A stretch of DNA of 11,078 bases, taken from assembly GCA_023381895.1 (NCBI GenBank), contig JAMCTA010000031.1, forward strand, positions 1 through 11,078, in the 5' to 3' direction. Below the pieces are notes generated by a model. It had not been told where the DNA came from. It made no database searches and saw only the letters and a list, made by a program, of their open reading frames with translations. Positions 1-6,827 of this stretch are shown one piece after another. Made by a program: the position numbers and the translations under genes. This stretch comes from Chloroflexota bacterium. Lineage in GTDB: Bacteria; Chloroflexota; UBA4733. Position 1 is the stretch's first letter; every line of letters starts with the position of its first letter.

Positions 1-491
1 AGCCTACCCAGGTGCTGGGCATCACGCGCCAGAAGATCGGCAGTTACTTCCTGGAAGATCACCGATCGTACACTCCGGCCGACCAGCGGGGTGTCAGCCA
101 GCGCCCTGCGAACTGGGCGGGCGATGCTGATGAGCTCGCCTTCGCGATCATTCGGATGGAGCCTGACATCACGCTGCAGCTCGAAGTGAGCTGGGCTTTG
201 AATCTCGAAAAGGATGCCACCGCGACCGAGGTATTCGGTACAAAGGCAGGGGCGCGGCTCGAGCCGTTCACCATCTTCACCGAGGAGATGGGACGTCTCG
301 TTGACAAATCTCCGCGCGTACAGCCGATTCCGTATGCCGAGACCCACTCCCGTGCCATTCGCCACTTCTTGGATTGCGTTCACACTGGCCAGCAGCCGTT
401 GAGCGATGCGGCGCAGGCTGTGGTAACTATGCAGATCCTCGATGCCATCTATGAATCATCGGCCTCTGGGAAGCTCATCGAGATTCAGTAG
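1..491 (+). CDS. Gfo/Idh/MocA family oxidoreductase, C-terminal part (5' end outside window)
   Basis: The reading frame is open from the left edge (first full codon at base 3) to a TAG at 489-491, so this is the last ~160 residues of a longer gene. The visible start PTQVLGITRQKIG is typical of the C-terminal alpha/beta domain of Gfo/Idh/MocA enzymes. It is followed by a beta-rich segment (LQLEVSWALN, EVFGTKAGARLEP) and the usual closing helices ETHSRAIRHFLDCVHTGQQPLSDAAQAVVTMQILDAIYESSASGK. The family uses NAD(P)(H) to oxidise or reduce sugars, inositols and related compounds in the cytosol. The Rossmann domain and catalytic Lys/His lie outside the window, so the substrate cannot be guessed. 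GTG at base 12 is an internal codon, not a start. The gene converges on the HAD gene with a 33-bp gap. The family call is firm; specificity is unknown. Confidence 0.88.
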   Translation, partial: PTQVLGITRQKIGSYFLEDHRSYTPADQRGVSQRPANWAGDADELAFAIIRMEPDITLQLEVSWALNLEKDATATEVFGTKAGARLEPFTIFTEEMGRLVDKSPRVQPIPYAETHSRAIRHFLDCVHTGQQPLSDAAQAVVTMQILDAIYESSASGKLIEIQ

Positions 492-524
492 CGCGACGTG
501 ACGATGAGGGGGGATCGCAAGATG

Positions 525-1385
525 TCACTCCTGGACGCTTGCGATCTCTACCTCGTTGAGAATCCAGCACTCGATGGCTTCGGCTACGCCGCACTCCTCG
601 TTCGAGACGGTCGTGGCGGCAGCTACACGCAGCACAGCCTGGCGAGAGTTGGCCATCGCGACGCCGTGACCGGCCCAGCTCAGGAGCTCCAGGTCGTTGA
701 TGTCATCGCCGATAGCCATCACTTGAGACGGCGAAATGCTGTAGCAGTCTGCCAGCCAGCCTACTCCTGCGGCTTTTGATACCCCAGGGGCATAGAGAGA
801 CAAGCTCGTGTCGTCGAAGGCCAGCAGTGATACCTCCGAGGCGAGTTGGGCACGGATCTCTGTGCGAATAGCCGCCATTGCCGGCACTGTGGTGTAGAAT
901 CCGAGCTTTGTAATCGCTACGTGTTCATCCATGAGCACCTCATCCACCCGGCCAACGGAACGTGGTGGTGCAATGTTGCGGCGAACGAGCGCTTCGTGAA
1001 ACTCCTCGTCAGCAGTAGTTACGTGCCAGCAGTCTTCGTAGCCGTCTTGTGTCTCGAGCTGGACGAACGCAGTTGCGCCGTGCTCGTAGATGATGTGAGT
1101 GGCACGTTGCGCCGTACTGGCGGTGATAGCGCGATGCTGGAGGATTCGCCGCTCGTGTTCATCCAGGATCACGGCTCCGTTGAGGGCTACAAGTGGCGTC
1201 GTCAGTCCGATCTCGTGATAGATCGCGCGCATATCACGAGGTGGGCGGCCGGACGCGAGGACGATGATGACTCCGAGACGCTCTGCCGCGAGCAAAGCCT
1301 CGCGATTGCGCTTGGGAATGCGGCCCCAGGGATCGAGCAGCGTACCATCAAGGTCGACGGCGAGCAAGCGAAAGCGCGATTTCAT
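525..1385 (-). CDS. Cof-type HAD superfamily phosphatase
   Basis: This 286-residue protein has the length and all four motifs of Cof/type IIB HAD hydrolases: DLDGT at 11-15 (nucleophile D11, acid/base D13), SGR at 45-47, K204 in GVSKAAG, and GDDINDLELL at 226-235 for Mg binding. The end, VAMANSRQAV...SNEECGVAEAIE, is also typical. Family members remove phosphate from sugar phosphates, nucleotides or cofactors in the cytosol; the C2B cap (about 85-200) sets specificity, which cannot be read here. The ATG at 1385 is the only sensible start, but no Shine-Dalgarno sequence lies close to it; the nearest GAGGAG is about 22 bases upstream. A TATACT box 7 bases upstream suggests a leaderless message. 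The gene lies 78 bp downstream of a permease on the same strand, so co-transcription is also possible. Confidence 0.93.
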   Translation of the reverse strand: MKSRFRLLAVDLDGTLLDPWGRIPKRNREALLAAERLGVIIVLASGRPPRDMRAIYHEIGLTTPLVALNGAVILDEHERRILQHRAITASTAQRATHIIYEHGATAFVQLETQDGYEDCWHVTTADEEFHEALVRRNIAPPRSVGRVDEVLMDEHVAITKLGFYTTVPAMAAIRTEIRAQLASEVSLLAFDDTSLSLYAPGVSKAAGVGWLADCYSISPSQVMAIGDDINDLELLSWAGHGVAMANSRQAVLRVAAATTVSNEECGVAEAIECWILNEVEIASVQE

Positions 1386-1392
1386 CGGGCCC

Positions 1393-1398
1393 AGTATA
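1393..1398 (-). promoter_or_regulatory. Candidate -10 element (TATACT) of the HAD gene, implying leaderless mRNA
   Basis: On the minus strand, TATACT (five of six matches to TATAAT) ends 7 bases before the ATG at 1385. A sigma-70-type promoter would then start transcription at or next to the A of the ATG. No ribosome-binding site lies at normal spacing, which agrees with this. The -35 side has no good TTGACA match, but it holds a direct repeat CGGTTC-AAG-CGGTTC (1414-1428), which may be an activator site. This is inference from spacing only. Confidence 0.4.
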
Positions 1399-1463
1399 CC
1401 GGCCGGTCTCCTCGAACCGCTTGAACCGGCTTTAAGCTCTCCAATCCGGACGTATCCCCTCTA

Positions 1464-2723
1464 TCAGCCGGAATCGGCCTTCCACTCTGGAATGGTGGCA
1501 AAGGTCAGGCCGGCCAGCACCCGAAACACAGCGGCTAGGACAAGCACGAGATGAATACCGATGACTGAGAGTAGTATGGTGCCGAGCACGGGCAGCAGGA
1601 CGCCCGCGCCGCCTACAAACGTATTGTAGAGGGCGATACGTGCCGGGCGCTCGTCGGGGGGGCCAATTTCGATGAGCGTTTGTGTCACCGAAGTGGAGAC
1701 TCCGGAGCCAAAGAGATTGGCATAGATGGCGACCAGGGAATACACCACCATATTGGGGGTGAGACTGACCAGTGCGGGGAAGAGTCCCCAGCCGATGCAG
1801 GCGATGGGCAGTATCTTCCGCAGCCGGTTGCGACTGAGGAGTCTTCCCCAAAAGGGGTAGGAGAGTGTCGCAGCGAGACTGCCGAGCGTAGCGGCGAGAC
1901 CGATCTGGCTATCGAGCGCGTGGAGGTTCTTGACCAGGTAGATGGAGAAAATCGCCTGCGGGAGATACAGCCCTGCAAGATAGAGCAGAATGCCGCCACT
2001 GAAGCGGCGAAACGACGGACGCTGGAGGACTGCGCGAATAGGGAGGCGAGACTGTCGTTGAAGCTCGTCGTCCGGCGGCTTGGGCAAGACTAGCCGTGAT
2101 CGGTGGTAGAGCCCGATGAGCGAGACGGCGAACGCGGAGGCAAACACTACCTGATAGTTTATTGGTAGTGGGAGCAGCGAGAGTGTAAAGCCCCCTATGA
2201 AGGCCGAGAGCGTTGTCGTCATCCCAGCGAGAGTGTTGCGCCAACTGAGGACAGATGCGCGTTTGTCGAGTGGCAATATATCGCCGATCTGGGAGACAAT
2301 CGCGATGTTGCTGATAATGGTGGGAAAAGAGCACAGGAAGATGATTGCGATGCAGGTCCACCCTTCAGCGGCTTTCGGCAGGAGTGGCACGAGAGCGATG
2401 AAGGGGTAGCCTAGTCGCCAGAGAAACGGGGGCACGATGGAGAGACGGATGTCAGAGCGATGGCGGCGTACGAAATCCACTGCCCGCAGCGAGAGCAGAG
2501 TGCCGCCAATGGAAGGGAGTGACACGAGAAGGCCGACCTGAAGGGCCGTGCCACCAAGGCGGAGAAGGTACACGGAAAGAAAAGTCTGGACGATACCTGT
2601 GAGTAAGCTAGACCACAAGACGTCTGCATAGAGAAACATGATGTTGTCGGAGACGGTGTCTCCCGTGGTGCGAGGCCACAGCAGGTCGAGCCGGCGCGGG
2701 CGCCGAGATGTCCACACTCGCAC
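1464..2723 (-). CDS. MFS transporter (major facilitator superfamily permease)
   Basis: This 419-residue protein is hydrophobic throughout, with about eleven or twelve membrane segments. The first spans about 36-56 (WSSLLTGIVQTFLSVYLLRLG) and the last runs through HLVLVLAAVFRVLAGLTFATIP near 391-412. A charged cytoplasmic loop at about 206-240 (RSRLVLPKPPDDELQRQSRLPIRAVLQRPSFRR) divides two six-helix halves, as in the MFS. The loop DFVRRHRSDIR (83-93), between helices 2 and 3, is a weak form of MFS motif A. The GTG at 2723 is well supported by GGAGGTGA with a 7-base spacer. The substrate is unknown. The gene is divergent from an acetyltransferase and precedes the HAD gene on the same strand. 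No antiporter motif C (GP..GG) is evident, so it may be an importer or a general permease. Confidence 0.88.
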   Translation of the reverse strand: MRVWTSRRPRRLDLLWPRTTGDTVSDNIMFLYADVLWSSLLTGIVQTFLSVYLLRLGGTALQVGLLVSLPSIGGTLLSLRAVDFVRRHRSDIRLSIVPPFLWRLGYPFIALVPLLPKAAEGWTCIAIIFLCSFPTIISNIAIVSQIGDILPLDKRASVLSWRNTLAGMTTTLSAFIGGFTLSLLPLPINYQVVFASAFAVSLIGLYHRSRLVLPKPPDDELQRQSRLPIRAVLQRPSFRRFSGGILLYLAGLYLPQAIFSIYLVKNLHALDSQIGLAATLGSLAATLSYPFWGRLLSRNRLRKILPIACIGWGLFPALVSLTPNMVVYSLVAIYANLFGSGVSTSVTQTLIEIGPPDERPARIALYNTFVGGAGVLLPVLGTILLSVIGIHLVLVLAAVFRVLAGLTFATIPEWKADSG

Positions 2724-2730
2724 GCTTCTG

Positions 2731-2738
2731 TCACCTCC
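2731..2738 (-). promoter_or_regulatory. Strong ribosome-binding site that fixes the GTG start of the MFS gene
   Basis: The minus strand reads GGAGGTGA, then 7 bases, then GTG at 2723-2721. This is close to a perfect anti-16S match. It decides the start of a permease that has no ATG before its first membrane helix other than one at residue 29. Confidence 0.75.
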
Positions 2739-2767
2739 GCGGACTCAGTGGTAGCCTAGCGCGAGAA

Positions 2768-2778
2768 CGTATCATACG
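2768..2778. promoter_or_regulatory. Palindrome CGTATCATACG with back-to-back -10-like hexamers between divergent genes
   Basis: The 11-bp odd palindrome lies in the 137-bp gap between the divergent MFS gene (start 2723) and acetyltransferase gene (start 2861). Read on the plus strand it gives TATCAT (2770-2775); on the minus strand it gives TATGAT (2776-2771). Leaders would be roughly 40 bases for the permease and 80 for the acetyltransferase. Neither side has a convincing -35 box at 16-18 bp. The site could therefore be overlapping promoters, an operator, or both. Confidence 0.4.
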
Positions 2779-2860
2779 CCCGCGGCGATGTGGATGGCCA
2801 GGAGCGATAGCCGCCCCGAGCGTGCACCGGGACGGACTACCAGGTGACAGGAGAGGCAGA

Positions 2861-4204
2861 GTGACGGTTTCGCCGGCACCGCAGAATATCCAACTGCTTG
2901 ATGGCCAGCTCCGCCTACGTTGGTCGACAGGGCAAGATGTCGATCGCGTCATGGCGCTCACAGCCGTCGTCTTTCGTGAGAGCGTGAGTTCTGACCCCGA
3001 CTACCACACCGGGCGCTATGCGCGTTCCCTTCTCTCCGGAGAGCACCCAGTCATGAGCCCGGAGGACTTCGCGCTCGTAGAAGACACGACGACAAGCGAA
3101 CTCGTCGCCTGCAGCTGCTTGATGCAGAATAGGTGGCGTTACGGTTCGTGTGAGCTCCCTGTAGGGCGTCCGGAACTGGTCGCGACTGATGAGCGCTATC
3201 GCCGCCGGGGACTGATCCGCCACATTTTCGGTGCTCTCCATCATCGCAGCGCGACCCGCGGTGATCTCGCTCTAGGAATCACTGGCATCCCCTACTTCTA
3301 CCGGCAGTTTGGCTATGAGTACGCCCTTGACCTCAGCAGCGGGAGGCGTGTCTATTTCGTTGACCTGCCGAAGGCCAGTGACACTCCTCCACCTGTGACC
3401 TTGCGGCCGGCCACAGAGCACGATGCCGCAGCTTTCCATTCTCTCGTCGAGCGTAACAGTCAGCGCTGGACCGTTGCCGCCGTCAGCACAGAGACCTACT
3501 GGCACTACAAGCTACGCACAGCAGGCGACTCCGATGCAGACTGGCGAGCCTTCGCCATTATCGATGCGCGCGGTGCGACGATTGGAGTGGTCGTCTTCCG
3601 GGCACTCCGTGAGCGTAGTTTTGTACAAGTTCGAGTGCTCGAAATTGAGCAGACCTTGTCGCTCCGGCCACTTGTCGTTCCACTCCTCTACGCTTTGGAG
3701 CGTGTTGCGCAGAGCCTGCCCGTTTCCAAGCCGCTCGGACCGGTGGCTGGCATCGAGTTTCAGCTTGGCGAAGGCCATCCCTGGCTCGTTGTGCTGGGAC
3801 CTAGCCTGTTGCGACATCAGCCCAGGAACTACGCGTGGTACGTTCGCCTGCCCCATGTACCCCGCTTTGTGCGCGCCATCGCCCCTGTGCTGGAAGACCG
3901 GCTGCGTGCATCTCCTTTCGCTGGCTATTCGGGTGAACTGCTGCTCGACTTCTATCGATCGGGACTACGTATCGCCTTTGAAGGCGGACGCGTTATCGTG
4001 GCTGAATACTGGCGGAGACACGCTTGGGAAGAGCACCCCTTCGTTGCGCTTCCTGACCTTACGTTCCTGAAGCTGCTCTTCGGTTACCAGAGCCTACACG
4101 ATCTCCTGCGGATGTACCCGGATGCGTGGGGCAACGATGGCGCGTTACTGCTGCTCGACGTGCTCTTCCCGCGGCTGCCGTCCTACGTTTTACCACTAGA
4201 CTGA
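2861..4204 (+). CDS. Eis-like tandem GNAT N-acetyltransferase
   Basis: The protein has 447 residues if it starts at GTG 2861, which AGGAG (2849-2853) precedes with a 7-base spacer. The frame is open further upstream to an ATG at 2708, but that would overlap the divergent permease start and add 51 Arg-rich residues without family character. The first GNAT domain (about 17-165) carries the acetyl-CoA loop ATDERYRRRGLIRHIF (R114-G117) and then GITGIPYFYRQFGYEYAL, which is typical of Eis/COG4552 proteins. A second, degenerate GNAT domain begins at VTLRPATEHDAAAF (about 179). A C-terminal SCP2-like domain would occupy about 330-447. Eis-type enzymes acetylate amines such as aminoglycosides or protein lysines using acetyl-CoA. 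The substrate here is unknown. The gene converges on the kinase with a 54-bp gap. Confidence 0.85.
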   Translation: MTVSPAPQNIQLLDGQLRLRWSTGQDVDRVMALTAVVFRESVSSDPDYHTGRYARSLLSGEHPVMSPEDFALVEDTTTSELVACSCLMQNRWRYGSCELPVGRPELVATDERYRRRGLIRHIFGALHHRSATRGDLALGITGIPYFYRQFGYEYALDLSSGRRVYFVDLPKASDTPPPVTLRPATEHDAAAFHSLVERNSQRWTVAAVSTETYWHYKLRTAGDSDADWRAFAIIDARGATIGVVVFRALRERSFVQVRVLEIEQTLSLRPLVVPLLYALERVAQSLPVSKPLGPVAGIEFQLGEGHPWLVVLGPSLLRHQPRNYAWYVRLPHVPRFVRAIAPVLEDRLRASPFAGYSGELLLDFYRSGLRIAFEGGRVIVAEYWRRHAWEEHPFVALPDLTFLKLLFGYQSLHDLLRMYPDAWGNDGALLLLDVLFPRLPSYVLPLD

Positions 4205-4258
4205 GTTGCTGGGCCGCTCTAGTAGAACAGCCCCATCTGACTGGCCCGTTACGCGTCT

Positions 4259-5908
4259 TTATGACCGATCTTGTGTGTGTCCCGGCGGTGAACGGTTGAT
4301 AGTGTACTGCTGAAGAGGAACGGTATGGTCGAGGTACCAGCTAGACACGCTCTTTGTCACAACCCAGCCAAAGTTTGAGGTGACGTCTCCAGACGAGCGG
4401 TATTCGGTGAGGTGAGTGGGAACTGTCACGCTGGTTGGTGACACATCGATACCAGCGTCCCAATGCCAGGCTATGCTGGAGTCGGGAGAGTACTGTGCCT
4501 CGAAGGCTGCCAGCGGGAGCTTGGATCGCGCATCGGGCGAAAGGTAGGCGTATGCGCGAGCCCAAGCAACTGGTTGGGGATGACGAAGGGCAGTGAGCAG
4601 TGCGTCGTAGAAGCCTTGAACAGCAGCACCATAGCTCGTTGGATGTACTGCGGGTATGACGATGGGTGTGGCCGTTGAGGTCGGCTTGGGCTTGGGCGTA
4701 GCTGTTGGCACAGTGCGGTGCGGGGTGGGTGTCGTGGTGGCATGGATGACGGGCGATGGGTGAGAAGACACGGTGGGAAAGTGCACGCTGCTGGCGACGA
4801 ACTGCGCCAGCTGAAGGCCCAGTGTGATGAGCACGACGGCGAGGATGATGCCAAAAGCCCACCACGGAAAGCGCCGCCGGCGCTCGCGGGGACGTATCTT
4901 TGACTGGCTGGGTGGGCGCATTGCTGTTGCGCCGGTGCTGCTCGATGCTGGCGCCAGTGGTCGAGTTACCGGCAGCACAGCGGGAGCAACATTCGGGATC
5001 GGCGCTGTTGTCCGGCGCGTTTGACCCAAGCTGTCGCTGAGTGCAGCAGCAAATGTATCAGCGCTCGGGAACCTCTCCCCCGGCTGTTTTGCTAGACAGC
5101 GCTGGATTGCAGTCTCGACCGACGGAGGGATGTCGGGGCGACGCCGTCGGGGTGAGGGAATCGGTGCACTCAAATGCTGTTGCAATAGTGCTTGGTCGTC
5201 GTTGGACCGGTATGGCAACTGCCCCGTGAGGAGCTCGAAGGCCAGAACCCCGAGTGAGTAGATGTCTGACTGTGGTGTCGAAGCTTCTCCGCGAGCGCGT
5301 TCTGGGGCTAGGTATTCCAGTGTGCCAACCGCAATACCAGCCCGAGTGATACGGCTCGACGCGCGGGCTTGAGCGATACCGAAATCCATGAGCGTTGTGC
5401 GATCACCTGCTTCGATCATCACATTGCTCGCGCCGACGTCTCGGTGGATGACACCGCGGGCGTGGGCGTAGTCTAGGGCGCTCGCAATCTGGACGATGAT
5501 GCCAATTGCCCGGTCGATGGGGAAACCGCCCTCTGGAATGGCACGTGCCAGCGGCAGACCGTCGACGAAGCGCATGGCGATGAAGTAGTGACCGTTGATC
5601 TCACCGCTATCGTAGATCTGAATGATGTTGGGGTGTTGGAGCGCCGCGGCCGAACGTGCTTCCTGGACGAAGCTCTCGACCAGCGCAGGATTGCGGGCGA
5701 AATCCAGTGGGAGCAGCTTCAAAGCGATGGGGCGTTGCAGCGAAACTTGCAAGGCTCTGTAGACGATGGACATCCCACCATAGCCCATGAGTGCCTCGAT
5801 GCGATACGGTCCGAGCACCGTACCCACGAGCGATGGCTCTCCAAATGGTGGTGTCCCTGTAGGACGTGTGGGTACGCTCTTCACCCCTTGCCGGCTGGAA
5901 TCAGACAC
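4259..5908 (-). CDS. Transmembrane Ser/Thr protein kinase (PknB-like) with Thr/Pro stalk and outer domain
   Basis: This 549-residue protein has a kinase domain at about 35-292: glycine loop MGYGGMSIVY (41-50), ALK lysine K64, helix-C glutamate E83, catalytic loop HRDVGASN (155-162), DFG (175-177) and APE (201-203). A juxtamembrane linker follows, Arg-rich just before the membrane (RPRERRRR), then one membrane helix at about 348-371. Outside the cell lie a Thr/Pro stalk (about 380-422) and a roughly 120-residue domain (about 425-540) that looks NTF2-like, though this is only an impression. The lysine normally found two residues after the HRD aspartate is a glycine here (G159); I checked this codon by codon. 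The GTG start at 5908 has GGGAG with a 5-base spacer. The protein presumably senses an outside signal and phosphorylates cytosolic proteins. No partner phosphatase or FHA protein is in view. Confidence 0.93.
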   Translation of the reverse strand: MSDSSRQGVKSVPTRPTGTPPFGEPSLVGTVLGPYRIEALMGYGGMSIVYRALQVSLQRPIALKLLPLDFARNPALVESFVQEARSAAALQHPNIIQIYDSGEINGHYFIAMRFVDGLPLARAIPEGGFPIDRAIGIIVQIASALDYAHARGVIHRDVGASNVMIEAGDRTTLMDFGIAQARASSRITRAGIAVGTLEYLAPERARGEASTPQSDIYSLGVLAFELLTGQLPYRSNDDQALLQQHLSAPIPSPRRRRPDIPPSVETAIQRCLAKQPGERFPSADTFAAALSDSLGQTRRTTAPIPNVAPAVLPVTRPLAPASSSTGATAMRPPSQSKIRPRERRRRFPWWAFGIILAVVLITLGLQLAQFVASSVHFPTVSSHPSPVIHATTTPTPHRTVPTATPKPKPTSTATPIVIPAVHPTSYGAAVQGFYDALLTALRHPQPVAWARAYAYLSPDARSKLPLAAFEAQYSPDSSIAWHWDAGIDVSPTSVTVPTHLTEYRSSGDVTSNFGWVVTKSVSSWYLDHTVPLQQYTINRSPPGHTQDRS

Positions 5909-5971
5909 GTGTGCTCCCTATCTCACCAGCGTGAGAAGCAGCTTCGACTGCCTCCCAGGCGGTGGTTGATG

Positions 5972-5987
5972 TCGCCCGCGGGGGCGA
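5972..5987. repeat. Short perfect hairpin in the kinase / IF-1-like intergenic region
   Basis: TCGCCC (5972-5977), loop GCGG, GGGCGA (5982-5987) form a 6-bp perfect stem about 64 bases upstream of the kinase start. No T tract follows on either strand, so it is not a standard terminator. It may be a leader structure of the kinase message. The rest of the 250-bp gap (5909-6158) holds no gene that I can support. Confidence 0.3.
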
Positions 5988-6144
5988 TGGGCTCTTGCCT
6001 GAACCGCTTTGCGTTGTAACACCTCATACTACCGCCCGTTGGTGACGTGGCGGCAGATTGTGAGTGCTCGTCGCTGCATTGACTTCCTGCAGGACGCTGC
6101 TGTTCCCATGATCGTAGTTCCTTGAACAGGTACCATGCTTGGGT

Positions 6145-6150
6145 AGGGAG
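6145..6150 (+). promoter_or_regulatory. Ribosome-binding site of the IF-1-like gene
   Basis: AGGGAG lies 8 bases before the GTG at 6159. It supports that start, and so supports the long Pro/Ala-rich N-terminal extension as translated sequence and not a mis-called upstream tail. Confidence 0.6.
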
Positions 6151-6158
6151 AGAGAACC

Positions 6159-6533
6159 GTGATTGACCGCCTGGGCAATGGCGAGCGCGACGATGGCCAG
6201 GGAAGCTATTCTGAAGAGACACTGACGCGTGCCCCTGATGTGACTCACGCTATCGCGCCCGAGCCAGCGCATGTCCGGCCAGCTCCGTCTCCAGCGCCAG
6301 CGATCCCTGCCCAGGTCCTACCCGGAACGGTTGCTGCAGTGCTACCCGGGGCACTGTTCCGCGTCACACTTGCTAATGGGCATACGGTCCTTGCGGCAGT
6401 CGATGTGGCGGCACGCAAGCGCCTCATCCGGATCTCACCGGGGGATCCTGTGATCGTGCGGATATCTCCCTTTGATTTCTCGCGCGGTCGCATTCTAGGC
6501 CGGCAGGAGGCTGGTGACACTTCGCGCCCCTGA
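6159..6533 (+). CDS. IF-1-like S1/OB-fold protein with Pro/Ala-rich N-terminal extension
   Basis: This 124-residue protein reads, from residue 56, as a translation initiation factor IF-1: GTVAAVLPGALFRVTLANGH, then RKRLIRISPGDPVIVRISPFDFSRGRILGR. Set by eye against E. coli IF-1 ([20 protein letters not shown] ... [30 protein letters not shown]), about half the positions are identical and no gaps are needed. IF-1 is normally about 72 residues and binds the 30S A site. Here about 55 extra residues precede the OB fold: a charged/polar part (1-30), then a Pro/Ala run (33-55). The gene is alone, divergent from the kinase, and not in a ribosomal-protein operon. It is therefore probably a second IF-1-type protein or a nucleic-acid chaperone, not the housekeeping copy. 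The GTG start has AGGGAG 8 bases upstream. Confidence 0.85.
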   Translation: MIDRLGNGERDDGQGSYSEETLTRAPDVTHAIAPEPAHVRPAPSPAPAIPAQVLPGTVAAVLPGALFRVTLANGHTVLAAVDVAARKRLIRISPGDPVIVRISPFDFSRGRILGRQEAGDTSRP

Positions 6534-6620
6534 GACCGTCTCGTTTGCTCTCTGCCGTAGCTTCAGGCTAGCCGTCACCACTCCGTGATTCTGGCCGCAC
6601 TGTCCTGATCCATAGAGATC

Positions 6621-6694
6621 ATGGCGGCGGTACATTGCCGCCGTTGCGGCTTCACTCTTCCCCCGGTACCACGAGCAGCGCTTGCTCGGAGCCG
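6621..6694 (+). pseudogene. Possible zinc-ribbon relic, frameshifted at a C5 run
   Basis: From ATG 6621 the frame reads MAAVHCRRCGFTLPP, the usual first half of a small zinc ribbon (CxxCG..LPPG). At the CCCCC run (6660-6664) the continuation GTTSSACSEP is found in the next frame, where a standard ribbon would have G(T/A)xFCxxCGxP. One added C would join the two halves. The joined frame would then run without a stop into the cytochrome gene. One ribbon cysteine is replaced by Ser, so even the joined form is degenerate. The Shine-Dalgarno site is poor (AGAG with 3 bases). It may be a decayed gene, a sequencing indel, or chance. Confidence 0.3.
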
Positions 6695-6811
6695 CATCAT
6701 CCGCACAAGACCGCGTCTGATCGTGACCTCTCCTTTTTGCCCACCAGCCTCATCAGTGCTCGGTGGTGTTTCCGGAAGGTCCAGGCGAGACCAGAGGAAG
6801 ACTCAGCAACG

Positions 6812-6827
6812 GGAGTTTACGAACTCC
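6812..6827 (+). repeat. Perfect hairpin with UACG loop upstream of the cytochrome gene
   Basis: GGAGTT (6812-6817), loop TACG, AACTCC (6822-6827) form a 6-bp perfect stem 59 bases before the proposed TTG start. As RNA the loop is UACG, a member of the stable UNCG class, although the closing pair is U-A instead of C-G. No T tract follows. It may be a leader or message-stability hairpin. Confidence 0.3.

Noticed and set aside
846..1424. Plus-strand open frame of 192 codons opposite the HAD gene
   Set aside because: It lies wholly against a gene with all four HAD motifs, has no domain character and no ribosome site. It is an antisense shadow.
2708..2860. N-terminal extension of the acetyltransferase from ATG 2708
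   Set aside because: It would overlap the start of the divergent permease, has no ribosome site, and encodes Arg-rich sequence. GTG 2861 has AGGAG at 7 bases.
3423..4070. Plus-strand open frame of 215 codons inside the acetyltransferase
   Set aside because: It is another frame of a well-supported gene, rich in Ser, Cys and Arg, with no recognisable motif.
4211..4247. GGGCC...GGCCC inverted repeat between the convergent acetyltransferase and kinase genes
   Set aside because: The stem is 5 bp with a 27-base loop and no T tract. It is too weak for a terminator call.
5539..5550. 12-bp perfect palindrome TGGCACGTGCCA
   Set aside because: It lies inside the kinase coding region, and a few perfect 12-bp palindromes are expected by chance in 11 kb.
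5905..5912. ACACGTGT as a possible parS half or operator at the kinase start
   Set aside because: It does not match the parS consensus TGTTTCACGTGAAACA, and it overlaps the start codon by chance composition. No parS was seen anywhere in the window.
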